Shown one piece after another: positions 1 to 11,294 of a stretch of 64,000 nt of DNA. How positions within the stretch are numbered: the first letter of the stretch is position 1; each line of letters starts with the position of its first letter. The position numbers and the translations under genes are program-made. The notes under the pieces were generated by a model. It did no database searches. It was not told the DNA's origin and saw only the letters and a list, made by a program, of their open reading frames with translations. Source of the DNA: Massilia pinisoli (lineage in GTDB: Bacteria; Pseudomonadota; Gammaproteobacteria; Burkholderiales; Burkholderiaceae_D); assembly GCF_024753285.1 (NCBI RefSeq), contig NZ_JANUGW010000003.1, positions 124,001 through 188,000 of the forward strand, in the 5' to 3' direction.

Positions 1-416
1 AGTCATTGATTTCATTGGGCCGGAAGGCGGACACGGCCCCGTCCGCGACCGTCCGCGCGGCGGCAGGGCGGACACCGCGGACGGTCTTGATAATCTGGAA
101 ACCCGCCATAATTTGTTGCCACCAATCATCCGGCGGCGCCGCGCAGCGGCGGCGTGGCGAGGTTGCCGCGGACCAAACACCTGCACAGCGATTTGCCGAG
201 TGTGCTGCGTCGACCCGTTGAATGAGCAGTCGGCTGCTGCCTTTCGTGACATTGTGCGACTTTTCCACTTCGGCGAGATGCTATGCTGACTTGACCGGAC
301 AAGTCTGGCCAGGAGAAGGCGGTTACGACCGACTCCTGTCAAGCATATGTATCTTGATCGCCAGCCTGCTGCAGCGCCGCGTGCGGGCGATTTCCATCAC
401 TCGGGACACGCTACAA
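1..416. other. region without a supported gene
   Basis: I see no convincing gene here. The short open frames have no recognisable protein, no good ribosome site and arginine/proline-rich shadow composition. The last part must hold the promoter and leader of the DUF2059 gene that starts at 417, but I cannot pick a convincing -35/-10 pair. Confidence 0.5.
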
Positions 417-971
417 ATGAAAAAAATCTTGGTCGCCTTCGCCGTTTCTTTGGCCTTCGTCACCCCTTTATCCTTTGCACAGAACGCGGCAGCAGCGCCG
501 CAGGCCGCCGCCGACCCGGCGGCGCTGGCCGCCACCGGCGAGCTGTTCGAGGCGATGAATTACCGCGCCGTTGCCCAAGGCACTTTGGAACAGATGCGGC
601 GGACGATGCCCGCCATGATGACCCAGGGCGCAACGGCTGCGATCGACAACAATCCCAAGCTGAACGCGGCCGAAAAGAAAAACGCGCACGAGAAGCTGAA
701 CAAGGAGCTGCCACAGGCAGTAAAACTTTTCGACGGCGTGTTCGGCGATCCGTCCCTGGTGGACGAGATGTTGCGGGCCACCGCGCAAATCTACGCACGT
801 CATTTCACCGTCGACGAATTGCACCAGATCGCCGCGTTCTACAAGACACCGGTCGGGACAAAGATGCTCGCGACAATGCCGCAACTGATGGCAGAGTCCA
901 TGCAGGCCGGCCAGCAGGTCGTCATGCCGCGCGTGGCCGCAATCATGCATAAGTTGGAACAGCCGAAATAG
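417..971 (+). CDS. secreted DUF2059 family protein
   Basis: A protein of 184 residues. Residues 1-21 form a clear Sec signal peptide (MKK start, hydrophobic core, cleavage near SFA-Q), so it is probably periplasmic. After an Ala/Pro linker comes an all-helical domain with the pattern of DUF2059 (the FTVDELHQIAAFYKTPVG stretch is typical). The molecular function of that family is not established. The open frame extends upstream to 222, but the added 65 residues do not look like protein and would bury the signal peptide, so I start at ATG 417. It faces the phosphoethanolamine transferase convergently across a hairpin and stands alone as a transcription unit. Confidence 0.8.
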   Translation: MKKILVAFAVSLAFVTPLSFAQNAAAAPQAAADPAALAATGELFEAMNYRAVAQGTLEQMRRTMPAMMTQGATAAIDNNPKLNAAEKKNAHEKLNKELPQAVKLFDGVFGDPSLVDEMLRATAQIYARHFTVDELHQIAAFYKTPVGTKMLATMPQLMAESMQAGQQVVMPRVAAIMHKLEQPK

Positions 972-1002
972 TCGGCCGCTTGCTGTCTATGCGCTAAACG
1001 GC

Positions 1003-1030
1003 CGCGAGTGGCCAGGACCGGTCACTCGCG
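1003..1030. terminator. hairpin between convergent genes
   Basis: An 11-bp stem (1003-1013 with 1020-1030, one G-T wobble) around a 6-base loop. It lies between the stop codons of the DUF2059 gene and the convergent transferase. There is no T-run on the plus side, so it may act as a bidirectional or Rho-assisted terminator. Confidence 0.5.
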
Positions 1031-1116
1031 TCAAGAAAGGCCATCAATGCTTTTCATTCGCTGTCTGCAATTTTGCGCTGACGGCGGGCCGACATTCACC
1101 ACGCCTTTCTTTCGCT

Positions 1117-2982
1117 TCAGTCCCGCGGCAGCGGCTTGCCTTTGGCAATCACTTCGTGACAATCGCCCTTGATGGTGGCGTTGTCGTAGTCCGTCCAGCC
1201 GTAGCTGTCGACATAGCGCTTGTGCTGCTTGAACGCGGCGTTCACGAAGCTCCAGTCCAGATGCTCGTCCGGGTAGCGCACGTCGCCCAGGTCGAGGATG
1301 GTGTGGAACATGTTTTCCGTCGCCAGCTTCGCCTTGCGGTGGCGGCGCAGTTGCGCGACCTTGTCCGGGTAACGTTCGGCATACGTGTCCGAGTACCACG
1401 CGAACGCGGGGACGTGGAATTCGTATTGCGTGTTGTGGCCGTGGAAGGCGAGGCGGCAGCTGTTGTCGTACAGCGTCTGGCCGTGGTCGGCCACGTACAG
1501 CATGGCGGCCGGAGCATCGGCCTCCTTCAGCGTGCCGATGACGTGGTCGAGGAACCAGTCCGTGTACAGGATCGAGCTGTCGTAGCTGTTGTTCAGCTTA
1601 TCCTTGATCTTGATGTCCGTGTAGACGGGCTTGTCGATGCCGTACAGCGACGGCAGCCATTTGTCGAACTGCTTCGGGTAGCGGTGGCTGTAGTTCCAGT
1701 GGCTGCCCAGCGTGTGCAGCACGATCAGCTTCTTCGGCGCCGGGTCCGCGACGGCGTGCTTCAGCGGGCCGAACAGGATTTCGTCGTAGTTCGAATTGTC
1801 CGTGAAGCCGCCCAGGTTCAGGAAGTCGACGACATCGGCTTCCTTCGCGAACACGGACACGGGCGTGTCGAACTTGCCGAACGAGATCTGGTTCGACAGC
1901 CAGAACGTTTTATAGCCCGCCTCCTTGAACGCGGTCAGGAACGATTTTTCCGAGAACCCGTCCTTGAGGCTTTGCGTGGCGGGCTTGCGCGAGATGATGA
2001 CGGGCACCGACAAGCGCGTGGCGGACACGGACGTGATCACGTCGCGCAGCGGGACGACGTTCGGTTCCTGCGACAGCAGCGGGTTCGTGTCGCGGTCGTA
2101 GCCGTTGAGGCTCCAGCGGTCGTAGCGCGACGATTCGCCGATCACCATCACGACGATTTGCGGGTCATTGTTCGGCTCGGCCAGGTGGGCGCGGAAGTGG
2201 AAGTTGGCGCTGCGGCGGTTGAGGTCGGCCAGGTAGACCCGCTCCTTGTAGAAGTCGACGCCGCGCGCGGCCAGGCCGAACGGCCACGAGCGGGCGAACG
2301 TGTCGAGGTCGAACGGCAGCTTCATCCAGCGCGCCAGCGGCGGCAGCGAGGCGGGGCGGGGCACGCTGGACGGGCGGGGCGGCGCCGTCTCTTCGCTGGC
2401 GGCATCGAGGCTGTCCGACGCGGATGCCTTCACGAGCCGGACGCCGCTTGATGCCGGGCCGCCATGGCCCGCCAGCGGCGGCGGGGCGACGCCGTACTTC
2501 ACGCCGTAGCCGAACACGGCGGCCACGAGTGCCAGCACGACCAGGACGACGGGACGCGACACGTCCGCCCAGTCGAGGTCGCGCGTGCGCCAGGCCGCGA
2601 TCCAGCTCGTCACGAACCACGCGACCATGCCGATGAAGACACCGATCAGCAGCCAGACCTTGTTGCCGAGGAATTCCATCGCTTCGGCCGGGCTCGTCTC
2701 CGCGATGATCCCGAGGTGGTGCGTCGAGATGCCCTGGCCGTAGAACGCGTACAGGTACAGCTCGACGGGCAGCGCGAGGAAGGCGGGCAGCAGCAGCCAG
2801 TGGAACCAGGCGGGACGCTTGAACACGGCCCACACGCCCAGCCAGGCCAGCAGTTCCACGCCGGCGATCTGGGCGGGCCGCGCGAGCGGCAGGCCGAACA
2901 GGGGCGCCACGTACGGCACGCAGGACAACAGCAGATAAGTGAGCGCGACGTACAGGTTGCGCGGGCGTAGCAGGAATGACAT
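1117..2982 (-). CDS. phosphoethanolamine transferase (sulfatase-fold, EptA/CptA-like)
   Basis: A 621-residue inner-membrane enzyme. The first 160 residues contain about five hydrophobic helices. A low-complexity Ala/Pro/Ser linker (about 165-215) leads to a periplasmic alkaline-phosphatase-fold domain. That domain has IGES (281-284, metal-ligand Glu283), SLNGYDR, the nucleophile region SVSATRLSVP (Thr322 or Ser320), VADHGQTLYD and HGHNTQYEFHVP. These are the ordered metal-site motifs of the family that moves phosphoethanolamine from phosphatidylethanolamine to lipid A or heptose. The classical CGT nucleophile motif is replaced by SVSAT, so it is closer to the CptA/YhbX side than to polymyxin-resistance EptA. 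The acceptor cannot be told from sequence. It is divergent from the str operon. Confidence 0.82.
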   Translation of the reverse strand: MSFLLRPRNLYVALTYLLLSCVPYVAPLFGLPLARPAQIAGVELLAWLGVWAVFKRPAWFHWLLLPAFLALPVELYLYAFYGQGISTHHLGIIAETSPAEAMEFLGNKVWLLIGVFIGMVAWFVTSWIAAWRTRDLDWADVSRPVVLVVLALVAAVFGYGVKYGVAPPPLAGHGGPASSGVRLVKASASDSLDAASEETAPPRPSSVPRPASLPPLARWMKLPFDLDTFARSWPFGLAARGVDFYKERVYLADLNRRSANFHFRAHLAEPNNDPQIVVMVIGESSRYDRWSLNGYDRDTNPLLSQEPNVVPLRDVITSVSATRLSVPVIISRKPATQSLKDGFSEKSFLTAFKEAGYKTFWLSNQISFGKFDTPVSVFAKEADVVDFLNLGGFTDNSNYDEILFGPLKHAVADPAPKKLIVLHTLGSHWNYSHRYPKQFDKWLPSLYGIDKPVYTDIKIKDKLNNSYDSSILYTDWFLDHVIGTLKEADAPAAMLYVADHGQTLYDNSCRLAFHGHNTQYEFHVPAFAWYSDTYAERYPDKVAQLRRHRKAKLATENMFHTILDLGDVRYPDEHLDWSFVNAAFKQHKRYVDSYGWTDYDNATIKGDCHEVIAKGKPLPRD

Positions 2983-3360
2983 CGAAGCGTGCGTATGCGG
3001 CCGGAAAGGGCGAAGGCGGCTATTATCCGATTTTTGCCACAGGTAACGCTATTCCCACTGCACAATGGATGAAATCCGGCGTACACTGGTTGTAGCCTTG
3101 ATACGACAATCTCTTGGCGTTTGCACATCCTCCAGCCGCTGTCGAGGTGCATGGTCAGCAAGTTTGTTGACCCGGCCCTGCTTCAGGTCTATACTCGCGA
3201 GTTCTCGAATTATTCTGCACATGGTTTACGCATAACAGCCGCTCCCGCTGGTGAGTGGCTGTCGTCGCCTGTACGGACCCTGTCGGGACAAGGTTTCAGC
3301 CCCCGGGAAGCAAGAGCCCCGGGTCATCAACTAGTAGTCATTTTGTTGGATTTTTGAACG
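2983..3360 (+). promoter_or_regulatory. str operon leader and intergenic region
   Basis: This 378-base gap between the divergent transferase and rpsL contains no gene. It carries the str promoter (listed separately at 3167-3195) and about 160 bases of untranslated leader before the rpsL ATG. rpoB/rpoC, which often lie upstream of rpsL in betaproteobacteria, are not within the 3.3 kb seen here. Confidence 0.6.
3167..3195 (+). promoter_or_regulatory. sigma-70 promoter of the str operon
   Basis: TTGACC at 3167-3172 and TATACT at 3190-3195, separated by exactly 17 bases. It is one of the best consensus matches in the window and points at rpsL. The start site would be near 3202, giving a leader of about 160 bases. 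Confidence 0.75.
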
Positions 3361-3744
3361 ATGCCAACCATCAATCAACTGATTCGCAAGCCGCGTGAAG
3401 CCGCGGTTGTGAAGAGCAAGTCGCCGGCACTGGAAAACTGCCCGCAAAAGCGCGGTGTTTGCACCCGTGTCTACACGACGACCCCGAAGAAGCCGAACTC
3501 GGCACTGCGTAAAGTCGCCAAAGTTCGCCTGACCAACGGTTTCGAAGTCATTTCGTACATCGGCGGTGAAGGCCACAACCTGCAGGAACACTCGGTCGTG
3601 CTGCTGCGCGGCGGTCGTGTGAAAGACTTGCCGGGTGTGCGTTACCACATGGTCCGCGGTGCACTGGATACCCAGGGCGTGAAAGACCGTAAGCAGGCCC
3701 GTTCGAAATACGGTGCCAAGCGTGCCAAGGCTGCCAAGAAGTAA
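3361..3744 (+). CDS. rpsL: 30S ribosomal protein S12
   Basis: A 127-residue decoding-centre protein of the small subunit. [11 protein letters not shown] (42-51) and [13 protein letters not shown] (84-96) are intact, with Lys43/Lys44, Lys88 and Asp89 as in wild type. No streptomycin-resistance substitution is visible. The basic Lys/Ala tail is slightly longer than in E. coli. First gene of the str operon. Confidence 0.98.
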   Translation: MPTINQLIRKPREAAVVKSKSPALENCPQKRGVCTRVYTTTPKKPNSALRKVAKVRLTNGFEVISYIGGEGHNLQEHSVVLLRGGRVKDLPGVRYHMVRGALDTQGVKDRKQARSKYGAKRAKAAKK

Positions 3745-3870
3745 TCTTCTTGCAATCTGGGTAAATTAATATTGAGTTAGTTGAGGCGGCCGGAAGGCCG
3801 AGTAAGTGAAGGGTCATGATGGCCTTTCGCGAGTGCGCAAGCACTCAACTGAAGACAGGAAGGAATTGAA

Positions 3871-4341
3871 ATGCCACGTCGTCGTGAAGTACCCAAGCGC
3901 GAAATTCTGCCGGATCCGAAATTCGGCAACATCGATCTCGCCAAGTTCGTCAACGTCCTGATGTTGTCCGGCAAGAAGTCGGTCGCAGAAAACATCATCT
4001 ACGGTGCCTTCGACTACATCCAGTCGAAGTCGGGCAAGGACCCGCTGGAAGTGTTCGCAACCGCGATCAACAACTGCAAGCCGATGGTCGAGGTGAAATC
4101 CCGCCGCGTCGGTGGCGCCAACTACCAGGTGCCGGTTGAAGTGCGTCCGGTCCGCCGTATGGCCCTGTCTATGCGTTGGTTGCGCGAAGCCGCAAACAAG
4201 CGTAGCGAGAAATCCATGCAGCAGCGCCTGGGTGGCGAGCTGATGGAAGCCGCAGAAGGCCGCGGCGGCGCGATGAAGCGTCGTGACGAAGTCCACCGCA
4301 TGGCTGAAGCGAACAAGGCGTTCTCGCACTTCCGCTTCTAA
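3871..4341 (+). CDS. rpsG: 30S ribosomal protein S7
   Basis: A 156-residue protein that nucleates assembly of the 30S head and contacts E-site tRNA. It begins [19 protein letters not shown], and the conserved [14 protein letters not shown] stretch is intact. A good ribosome site (aggaagg) lies a few bases before the ATG. In E. coli S7 represses its own operon through the rpsL-rpsG spacer. The 126-base spacer here could hold the equivalent site, but I cannot fold it with confidence. Confidence 0.98.
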   Translation: MPRRREVPKREILPDPKFGNIDLAKFVNVLMLSGKKSVAENIIYGAFDYIQSKSGKDPLEVFATAINNCKPMVEVKSRRVGGANYQVPVEVRPVRRMALSMRWLREAANKRSEKSMQQRLGGELMEAAEGRGGAMKRRDEVHRMAEANKAFSHFRF

Positions 4342-4360
4342 GCGAATGGCCAACTTCCTT

Positions 4361-4377
4361 GGGGGCAGAACGCCCCC
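4361..4377 (+). other. GC hairpin in the rpsG-fusA spacer
   Basis: A six-pair G/C stem (4361-4366 with 4372-4377) around agaac, soon after the rpsG stop. There is no T-run, so it is more likely an RNA-processing or stabilising structure than a terminator. fusA is expected to be co-transcribed. Confidence 0.35.
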
Positions 4378-4475
4378 GGGGTCGTGCGGCCATGCAGTAT
4401 CAGTTGTTCAGGCCGAGCTCATTTTGATCACCAGAATGCTGCTCGGTTTTGTCCATTCAAAAGTTAGGAAAATTT

Positions 4476-6581
<2,106 letters not shown>

Positions 6582-6591
6582 TACAGACCAG

Positions 6592-6619
6592 CAGGCCGGG
6601 TGGTATCCCGCCCGGCCTG
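6592..6619 (+). other. strong hairpin between fusA and tuf
   Basis: A 12-bp G/C-rich stem (6592-6603 with 6608-6619, one wobble pair) and a TATC loop, 10 bases after the fusA stop. It is followed by A-rich rather than T-rich sequence. It may be an attenuator or an mRNA-stabilising or processing site that lets tuf accumulate separately. A GATAAT at 6631-6636 could be a weak internal -10. Confidence 0.45.
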
Positions 6620-6659
6620 AACAAAAACTAGATAATTGTTCTTTTAAAGGAAGATCAAA

Positions 6660-7850
6660 ATGGCAAAGGAAAAATTCGAACGGACCAAGCCGCACGTGAA
6701 CGTCGGCACCATTGGTCACGTTGACCACGGCAAAACGACCCTGACGGCTGCAATCGCAACCGTTCTGTCGAAGAAGTTCGGCGGCGAAGCCAAGGCGTAC
6801 GACCAGATCGACGCGGCTCCGGAAGAGAAAGCACGCGGCATCACGATCAACACCGCACACGTCGAGTACGAGACGGCCAACCGCCACTACGCTCACGTCG
6901 ACTGCCCGGGCCACGCCGACTACATCAAGAACATGATCACCGGTGCCGCCCAGATGGACGGCGCGATCCTGGTGTGCTCCGCTGCCGACGGCCCGATGCC
7001 GCAGACGCGCGAACACATCCTGCTGGCTCGCCAGGTGGGTGTTCCGTACATCATCGTGTTCCTGAACAAGTGCGACCTGGTCGACGACGCAGAACTGCTG
7101 GAACTGGTCGAAATGGAAGTGCGCGAGCTCCTGTCGAAGTACGAGTTCCCGGGCGACGACCTGCCGATCATCAAGGGTTCGGCACGTATGGCTCTGGAAG
7201 GCCAGGCTGGCGAAATGGGCGAAGAGTGCATCATGAAGCTGGCCGACGCACTGGACACCTACATCCCGACGCCGGAACGTGCCGTTGACGGCGCCTTCCT
7301 GATGCCGGTGGAAGACGTGTTCTCGATCTCGGGCCGCGGTACCGTGGTGACCGGTCGTGTCGAGCGCGGCATCATCAAGGTCGGCGAAGAGATCGAAATC
7401 GTCGGCATCACCGACACCGTCAAGACGACCTGCACCGGCGTGGAAATGTTCCGCAAGCTGCTGGACCAGGGTCAGGCTGGCGACAACGTCGGTCTGCTGC
7501 TGCGCGGCACCAAGCGTGAAGACGTCCAGCGTGGTCAGGTTCTGGCCAAGCCGGGTTCGATCAAGCCGCACACCGACTTCACGGGCGAAGTGTACGTCCT
7601 GTCGAAGGACGAAGGCGGCCGTCACACCCCGTTCTTCAACAACTATCGTCCGCAGTTCTACTTCCGTACGACGGACGTGACCGGTTCGATCGTTCTGCCG
7701 GCCGATAAAGAGATGGTCATGCCGGGCGACAACGTGTCGATCACCGTCAAGCTGATCGCTCCGATCGCGATGGAAGAAGGTCTGCGCTTCGCAATCCGCG
7801 AAGGTGGCCGTACCGTCGGCGCCGGCGTGGTTGCCAAGATCATCGCCTAA
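6660..7850 (+). CDS. tuf: elongation factor Tu
   Basis: A 396-residue GTPase that delivers aminoacyl-tRNA to the ribosome. Motifs [26 protein letters not shown] and NKCD are all present, followed by domains II and III ending [10 protein letters not shown] strong ribosome site (aaggaag) lies upstream. Last gene of the str transcription unit, followed by a good terminator. Most betaproteobacteria carry a second tuf copy elsewhere; none is in this window. Confidence 0.98.
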   Translation: MAKEKFERTKPHVNVGTIGHVDHGKTTLTAAIATVLSKKFGGEAKAYDQIDAAPEEKARGITINTAHVEYETANRHYAHVDCPGHADYIKNMITGAAQMDGAILVCSAADGPMPQTREHILLARQVGVPYIIVFLNKCDLVDDAELLELVEMEVRELLSKYEFPGDDLPIIKGSARMALEGQAGEMGEECIMKLADALDTYIPTPERAVDGAFLMPVEDVFSISGRGTVVTGRVERGIIKVGEEIEIVGITDTVKTTCTGVEMFRKLLDQGQAGDNVGLLLRGTKREDVQRGQVLAKPGSIKPHTDFTGEVYVLSKDEGGRHTPFFNNYRPQFYFRTTDVTGSIVLPADKEMVMPGDNVSITVKLIAPIAMEEGLRFAIREGGRTVGAGVVAKIIA

Positions 7851-7880
7851 TTTAGCGATCATCTAAGTAGTAGCAATACG

Positions 7881-7920
7881 ACAGAAGGGGCAGAGCGCAA
7901 GTTCTGTCCCTTCTGTTTGT
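7881..7920 (+). terminator. terminator after tuf
   Basis: A 15-bp stem (about 7881-7895 with 7902-7916, including one G-T wobble and one mismatch next to the loop), followed by TTGT. It closes the str operon, so rpsJ needs its own start. Confidence 0.7.
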
Positions 7921-7948
7921 GCAGTTGAGGGTGAAAGGGTGTTATACT
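7920..7948 (+). promoter_or_regulatory. putative rpsJ promoter
   Basis: TGCAGT at 7920-7925, 17 bases, then TATACT at 7943-7948. The -35 is weak but the -10 is excellent. The same arrangement (GTGCAGTT ... TTATACTGCC) recurs before rpsD, which supports both sites. It overlaps the end of the tuf terminator. Confidence 0.5.
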
Positions 7949-8042
7949 GCCGTCCCCTCGCAGTTAGTCTCACCTTGTACACGCAGTACCTGACTTTTGA
8001 TTGCCGGCCCCGTGCCGGTTCGTTCTTTTTTAAGGAAATAGC

Positions 8043-8360
8043 ATGTCCGCTCCGAATCAGAAAATCCGTATCCGCCTGAAAGCGTTCGACTACAAGCTGA
8101 TCGACCAGTCCGCCCTGGAAATCGTCGACACCGCCAAGCGTACCGGCGCAGTCGTCAAGGGCCCGGTCCCGCTGCCGACCCGCATCCAGCGCTTCGACGT
8201 GCTGCGTTCCCCGCACGTCAACAAGACCTCGCGCGACCAGTTCGAAATCCGTACGCACCAGCGTCTGATGGACATCGTGGACCCGACCGACAAGACCGTC
8301 GACGCGCTGATGAAGCTGGACCTGCCGGCTGGCGTTGACGTCGAAATCAAGCTGCAGTAA
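8043..8360 (+). CDS. rpsJ: 30S ribosomal protein S10
   Basis: A 105-residue 30S head protein that also serves as the NusE transcription antitermination factor. It has the [14 protein letters not shown] start and the conserved PLPTR loop and [13 protein letters not shown] stretch. It should be the first gene of the S10 operon. Here it is followed by a perfect-stem terminator, and rplC lies 6 kb away, so rpsJ appears to be a single-gene unit. Confidence 0.98.
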   Translation: MSAPNQKIRIRLKAFDYKLIDQSALEIVDTAKRTGAVVKGPVPLPTRIQRFDVLRSPHVNKTSRDQFEIRTHQRLMDIVDPTDKTVDALMKLDLPAGVDVEIKLQ

Positions 8361-8401
8361 TCGTTTCAAGCGCCCTGGCGGCCTTGCCGCCGGCGCATGC
8401 A

Positions 8402-8443
8402 AAACGGCCCATCTACTTCGCGGTAGATGGGCCGTTTGCTTTT
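8402..8443. terminator. intrinsic terminator after rpsJ
   Basis: A perfect 15-bp stem (8402-8416 with 8423-8437), TTCGCG loop, then GCTTTT. It sits 41 bases after the rpsJ stop and 12 bases from the stop of the convergent deaminase gene, and can serve both directions because the stem is flanked by A-rich sequence on the left. Confidence 0.88.
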
Positions 8444-8454
8444 GGTGCGGCTGG

Positions 8455-9816
8455 TTACGCGGCTTTTAAAGCAAGCTCCTGCGCCAGCCGGTTATGCCGC
8501 TCCAGCACGACGGGCAGGTCGACCGTCCGCAGCACGCCATCCTTCACGATCACCTTGCCGTTGATGACACTGTGATTCACGTTGGCCGGCGTGCAGAACA
8601 CGAGCGCCGCCACCGGATCGTGCAGCGCCCCGGCGAAGCCGACGCCATCCAGCTTGAACAGCGCGATGTCGGCCGACATGCCCGGCGCGATGCTGCCGAT
8701 GTCGTCGCGGTTCAGCACCTTCGCGCCGCCGAGGGTGGCCAGTTCCAGTGCCTGGCGCGCCGTCATCGCATCCGGGCCGAAGCCCACGCGCTGCAGCAGC
8801 ATCGCCTGGCGTACCTCGCCCAGCATGTGCGCGCCGTCGTTCGATGCGCTGCCGTCCACGCCGAGGCCCACGGGCACGCCCGCGTCCACCATCCTGCGCA
8901 CCGGCGCGATGCCGGACGCGAGCCGCATGTTCGAGCACGGGCAGTGCGCGACACCTGTGCCCGTGCGCGCGAACAGGCGGATGCCCGCGTCGTCCAGTTG
9001 CACGCAGTGCGCGTGCCACACGTCGTGGCCGACCCACCCGCAGTCTTCCGCGTATTCGGCCGGCGTCATGTTGAACTTTTCGCGGCTGTACGCGATGTCG
9101 CTGACGTTTTCCGCGAGGTGCGTGTGCAGCGACACGCCGTGGCTGCGCGCGAGCAGCGCCGCTTCCTTCATCAGGTCGCGCGACACGGAGAAGGGCGAGC
9201 ACGGAGCCACGACCACTCTCTGCATCGCGTGACGTGAAGCGTCGTGGTACGTCTCGATGAGGCGCTGTGCATCCCGCAGGATCGCAGCCTCCGTCTCGAC
9301 GACACTGTCCGGCGGCAGGCCGCCTTGCGAGCGACCGACGCTCATCGCGCCGCGCGCCGCGTGGAAGCGCATGCCGATCGTGTGTGCGGCCTCGATGCTG
9401 TCGTCCAGGCGGCAATCGTTCGGGTAGATGTACAGGTGGTCGCTGCTCGTCGTGCAGCCGGACAGAATGAGCTCCGCCATCGCCGTCAGCGTCGACACGT
9501 GGATCATCTCGCCCGTGAGGTTCGCCCACACGGGATACAAGTTCGTCAGCCAGTTGAACAACTCGCCATCCTGCGCGGCGGGGATGACGCGCGTGAGGCT
9601 CTGGTACATGTGGTGGTGCGTGTTGACGAGGCCAGGGATGACGACGTGACCGGACGCATCGATCACCTCGTCGGCCGCTTGCGGCAGGTCGTCCGTCGGG
9701 CCGACCTGCTCGATCACGTTGTCGCGGATGAAGACGGCGCCATCGGCGATTTCACGGCGCGCATCGTCCATCGTCACGAGGACGCGCGCGTTCTTGATCA
9801 GGAGAGTTTTGCTCAT
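8455..9816 (-). CDS. 8-oxoguanine deaminase-like amidohydrolase
   Basis: A 453-residue cytosolic metal-dependent hydrolase of the ATZ/TRZ (TrzA/AtzB) branch. The metal ligands are visible: NTHHH (His67 and His69), SLHTHLAEN, WHAHC and the final Asp in GLGVDGSASNDGAH. The length and these motif contexts fit the 8-oxoguanine/isocytosine deaminase group (Pseudomonas Pa0142 type), which converts 8-oxoguanine to urate. Guanine deaminase or hydroxyatrazine-type activity cannot be excluded from sequence. It is downstream of, and on the same strand as, the purine permease, 128 bases apart, which supports a purine role. Confidence 0.75.
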   Translation of the reverse strand: MSKTLLIKNARVLVTMDDARREIADGAVFIRDNVIEQVGPTDDLPQAADEVIDASGHVVIPGLVNTHHHMYQSLTRVIPAAQDGELFNWLTNLYPVWANLTGEMIHVSTLTAMAELILSGCTTSSDHLYIYPNDCRLDDSIEAAHTIGMRFHAARGAMSVGRSQGGLPPDSVVETEAAILRDAQRLIETYHDASRHAMQRVVVAPCSPFSVSRDLMKEAALLARSHGVSLHTHLAENVSDIAYSREKFNMTPAEYAEDCGWVGHDVWHAHCVQLDDAGIRLFARTGTGVAHCPCSNMRLASGIAPVRRMVDAGVPVGLGVDGSASNDGAHMLGEVRQAMLLQRVGFGPDAMTARQALELATLGGAKVLNRDDIGSIAPGMSADIALFKLDGVGFAGALHDPVAALVFCTPANVNHSVINGKVIVKDGVLRTVDLPVVLERHNRLAQELALKAA

Positions 9817-9841
9817 ACGTTTTCCACTTTTTGGTTTTCAA

Positions 9842-9879
9842 CACTGCGGAAACAATGCGCGGGCACTGCGGAAACAATG
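9842..9879 (-). repeat. 16-bp direct repeat upstream of the deaminase
   Basis: CACTGCGGAAACAATG occurs identically at 9842-9857 and 9864-9879, with a 22-base period (two helical turns). It lies 26-63 bases upstream of the deaminase start. This geometry suits a dimeric regulator bound to one face of the DNA, but a recent duplication is also possible. Confidence 0.6.
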
Positions 9880-9891
9880 TCGGGATAAGAA

Positions 9892-9928
9892 CCGCGCCGG
9901 CGCATGTCGATGACACGGGCCGGCGCGG
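9892..9928 (-). terminator. GC-rich hairpin between permease and deaminase
   Basis: A perfect 10-bp stem (9892-9901 with 9919-9928) just after the permease stop on the minus strand. There is no clear T-run. It could reduce read-through from permease to deaminase or stabilise the permease mRNA. Confidence 0.45.
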
Positions 9929-9944
9929 CACGGACTGCGTCCCG

Positions 9945-11294
9945 TCAGACCGCTTCCAGATCTTTCACGAGTAACGGTTGCGGGACGTCTTCTTCGTCGT
10001 CGTGGATTTCCACGGGACGGTTCGGCAGCACGAGGTTCAGCAGCACGGCCACGATGGCGCCCGTGCTGATGCCGGAGCCGAAGATCTCGTTGACGAATGC
10101 GGGCAGCTTCGCCAGCAGTTCCGGTCGCACGCTGACGGCCAGGCCGCAGCCGATCGACACGGCGATGATGAGGCCGGTGCGCTTGTCGTGCTCGACCTTG
10201 CCAAGCATCTGCACGCCGGCCGTGAGGATCATCGCGAACATCATGAGGCCCGCGCCACCGAGCACGGGCTGCGGGATCGTGACGACGACGGCGCCCAGCA
10301 CCGGGAACAGGCCCGCCAGCGCCAGCATCAAGCCGGTGAGGGCGACGACGTGGCGGCTGGCGACACCGGTCAGCGAGATGACCCCGACGTTCTGCGCGAA
10401 CGTCGACATCGGCGGCGCGCCCAACGTGGAGGCGAACGCGGAACCGACGCCGTCGCACAGCACGCCGCGCTTCAGCAAGGTGCCTCGCATCTTCGTTTCC
10501 GTCGCAGCGCCCAGCGCCATGAACGTGCCCGTCGTCTCGACCATCGTGACGATGTAGGCGAGGCCCATCGCGAGGATGCCGCTCGGAGGGAAGCTCATGC
10601 CGAAGTGCAGCGGCTGCGGCAGCGCGAACACGGCGGCCCGGTGCACGCTCGAGAAGTCGACGAGGCCCAGGCCCAGGCAGATGGCGTAGCCGATCGCGAT
10701 GCCGATCACGATGGCCGACGCGGAGATGATGCCCTTGCCGAACTGGACCAGCGCCACGACGATGGCCAGCACGACCAGCGCGATGACGAGGTTCGTGGGC
10801 GCGCCGTAGTCCGCCGCGCCCTTGCCGCCGGCCGCCCAGTCGACGGCGACGGGGACGAGCGACAGGCCGATCATCGTGACGACGACCGCGGTCACCTGGT
10901 GCGGGAACAGCTTGCGGATCTGCGGCATGAAGAAGCTGCCGACGATCATGACGACGGAGCCCGCCAGCGACGACCCGAGGATGCCGGGCACGCCGTGTTC
11001 GAAGCCGATGCTGATGGCCGCGCCGACGAAGGCGAAGCTGGTGCCCATCACGCACGGGAGGCGGATGCCGATCGGCCCGATGCCCTTGCACTGGATGATC
11101 GTGACGATGCCGGAGCCCAGCAGCGCCGCGTTGACGAGCGCGACGACCTGGTCCGCCGGGAGCTTGAGGATGGCGCCGACGACGAGCGGCACGGCGATGA
11201 TGCCGCCCAGCGCGGCCAGCATGTGCTGGGCGGCGAGCAGCGTCGTGGTGATGAGGGGTGGCCTGTCGTCGACCTTGTACAGCAGGTTGTTCAT
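9945..11294 (-). CDS. NCS2 family purine permease (xanthine/urate type)
   Basis: A 449-residue inner-membrane proton symporter with 12-14 hydrophobic segments. It shows the family landmarks: QHMLAALGGIIAVPL near the N terminus, the FAFVGA segment, the METTG motif after about residue 265 and GAPPMSTFAQNVG in the TM10 region. The METTG and TFAQNVG residues fit the xanthine/urate (XanP/UacT) branch rather than uracil carriers. The acidic tail (EIHDDEEDVPQP) is cytosolic. Together with the deaminase it forms an apparent purine uptake and salvage unit. Urate and xanthine cannot be separated by reading alone. Confidence 0.82.
   Translation of the reverse strand: MNNLLYKVDDRPPLITTTLLAAQHMLAALGGIIAVPLVVGAILKLPADQVVALVNAALLGSGIVTIIQCKGIGPIGIRLPCVMGTSFAFVGAAISIGFEHGVPGILGSSLAGSVVMIVGSFFMPQIRKLFPHQVTAVVVTMIGLSLVPVAVDWAAGGKGAADYGAPTNLVIALVVLAIVVALVQFGKGIISASAIVIGIAIGYAICLGLGLVDFSSVHRAAVFALPQPLHFGMSFPPSGILAMGLAYIVTMVETTGTFMALGAATETKMRGTLLKRGVLCDGVGSAFASTLGAPPMSTFAQNVGVISLTGVASRHVVALTGLMLALAGLFPVLGAVVVTIPQPVLGGAGLMMFAMILTAGVQMLGKVEHDKRTGLIIAVSIGCGLAVSVRPELLAKLPAFVNEIFGSGISTGAIVAVLLNLVLPNRPVEIHDDEEDVPQPLLVKDLEAV

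Noticed and set aside
6..221. Open frame of 71 codons at the left edge
   Set aside because: No ribosome site, no family resemblance and an Arg/Ala-rich composition typical of shadow frames in high-GC DNA.
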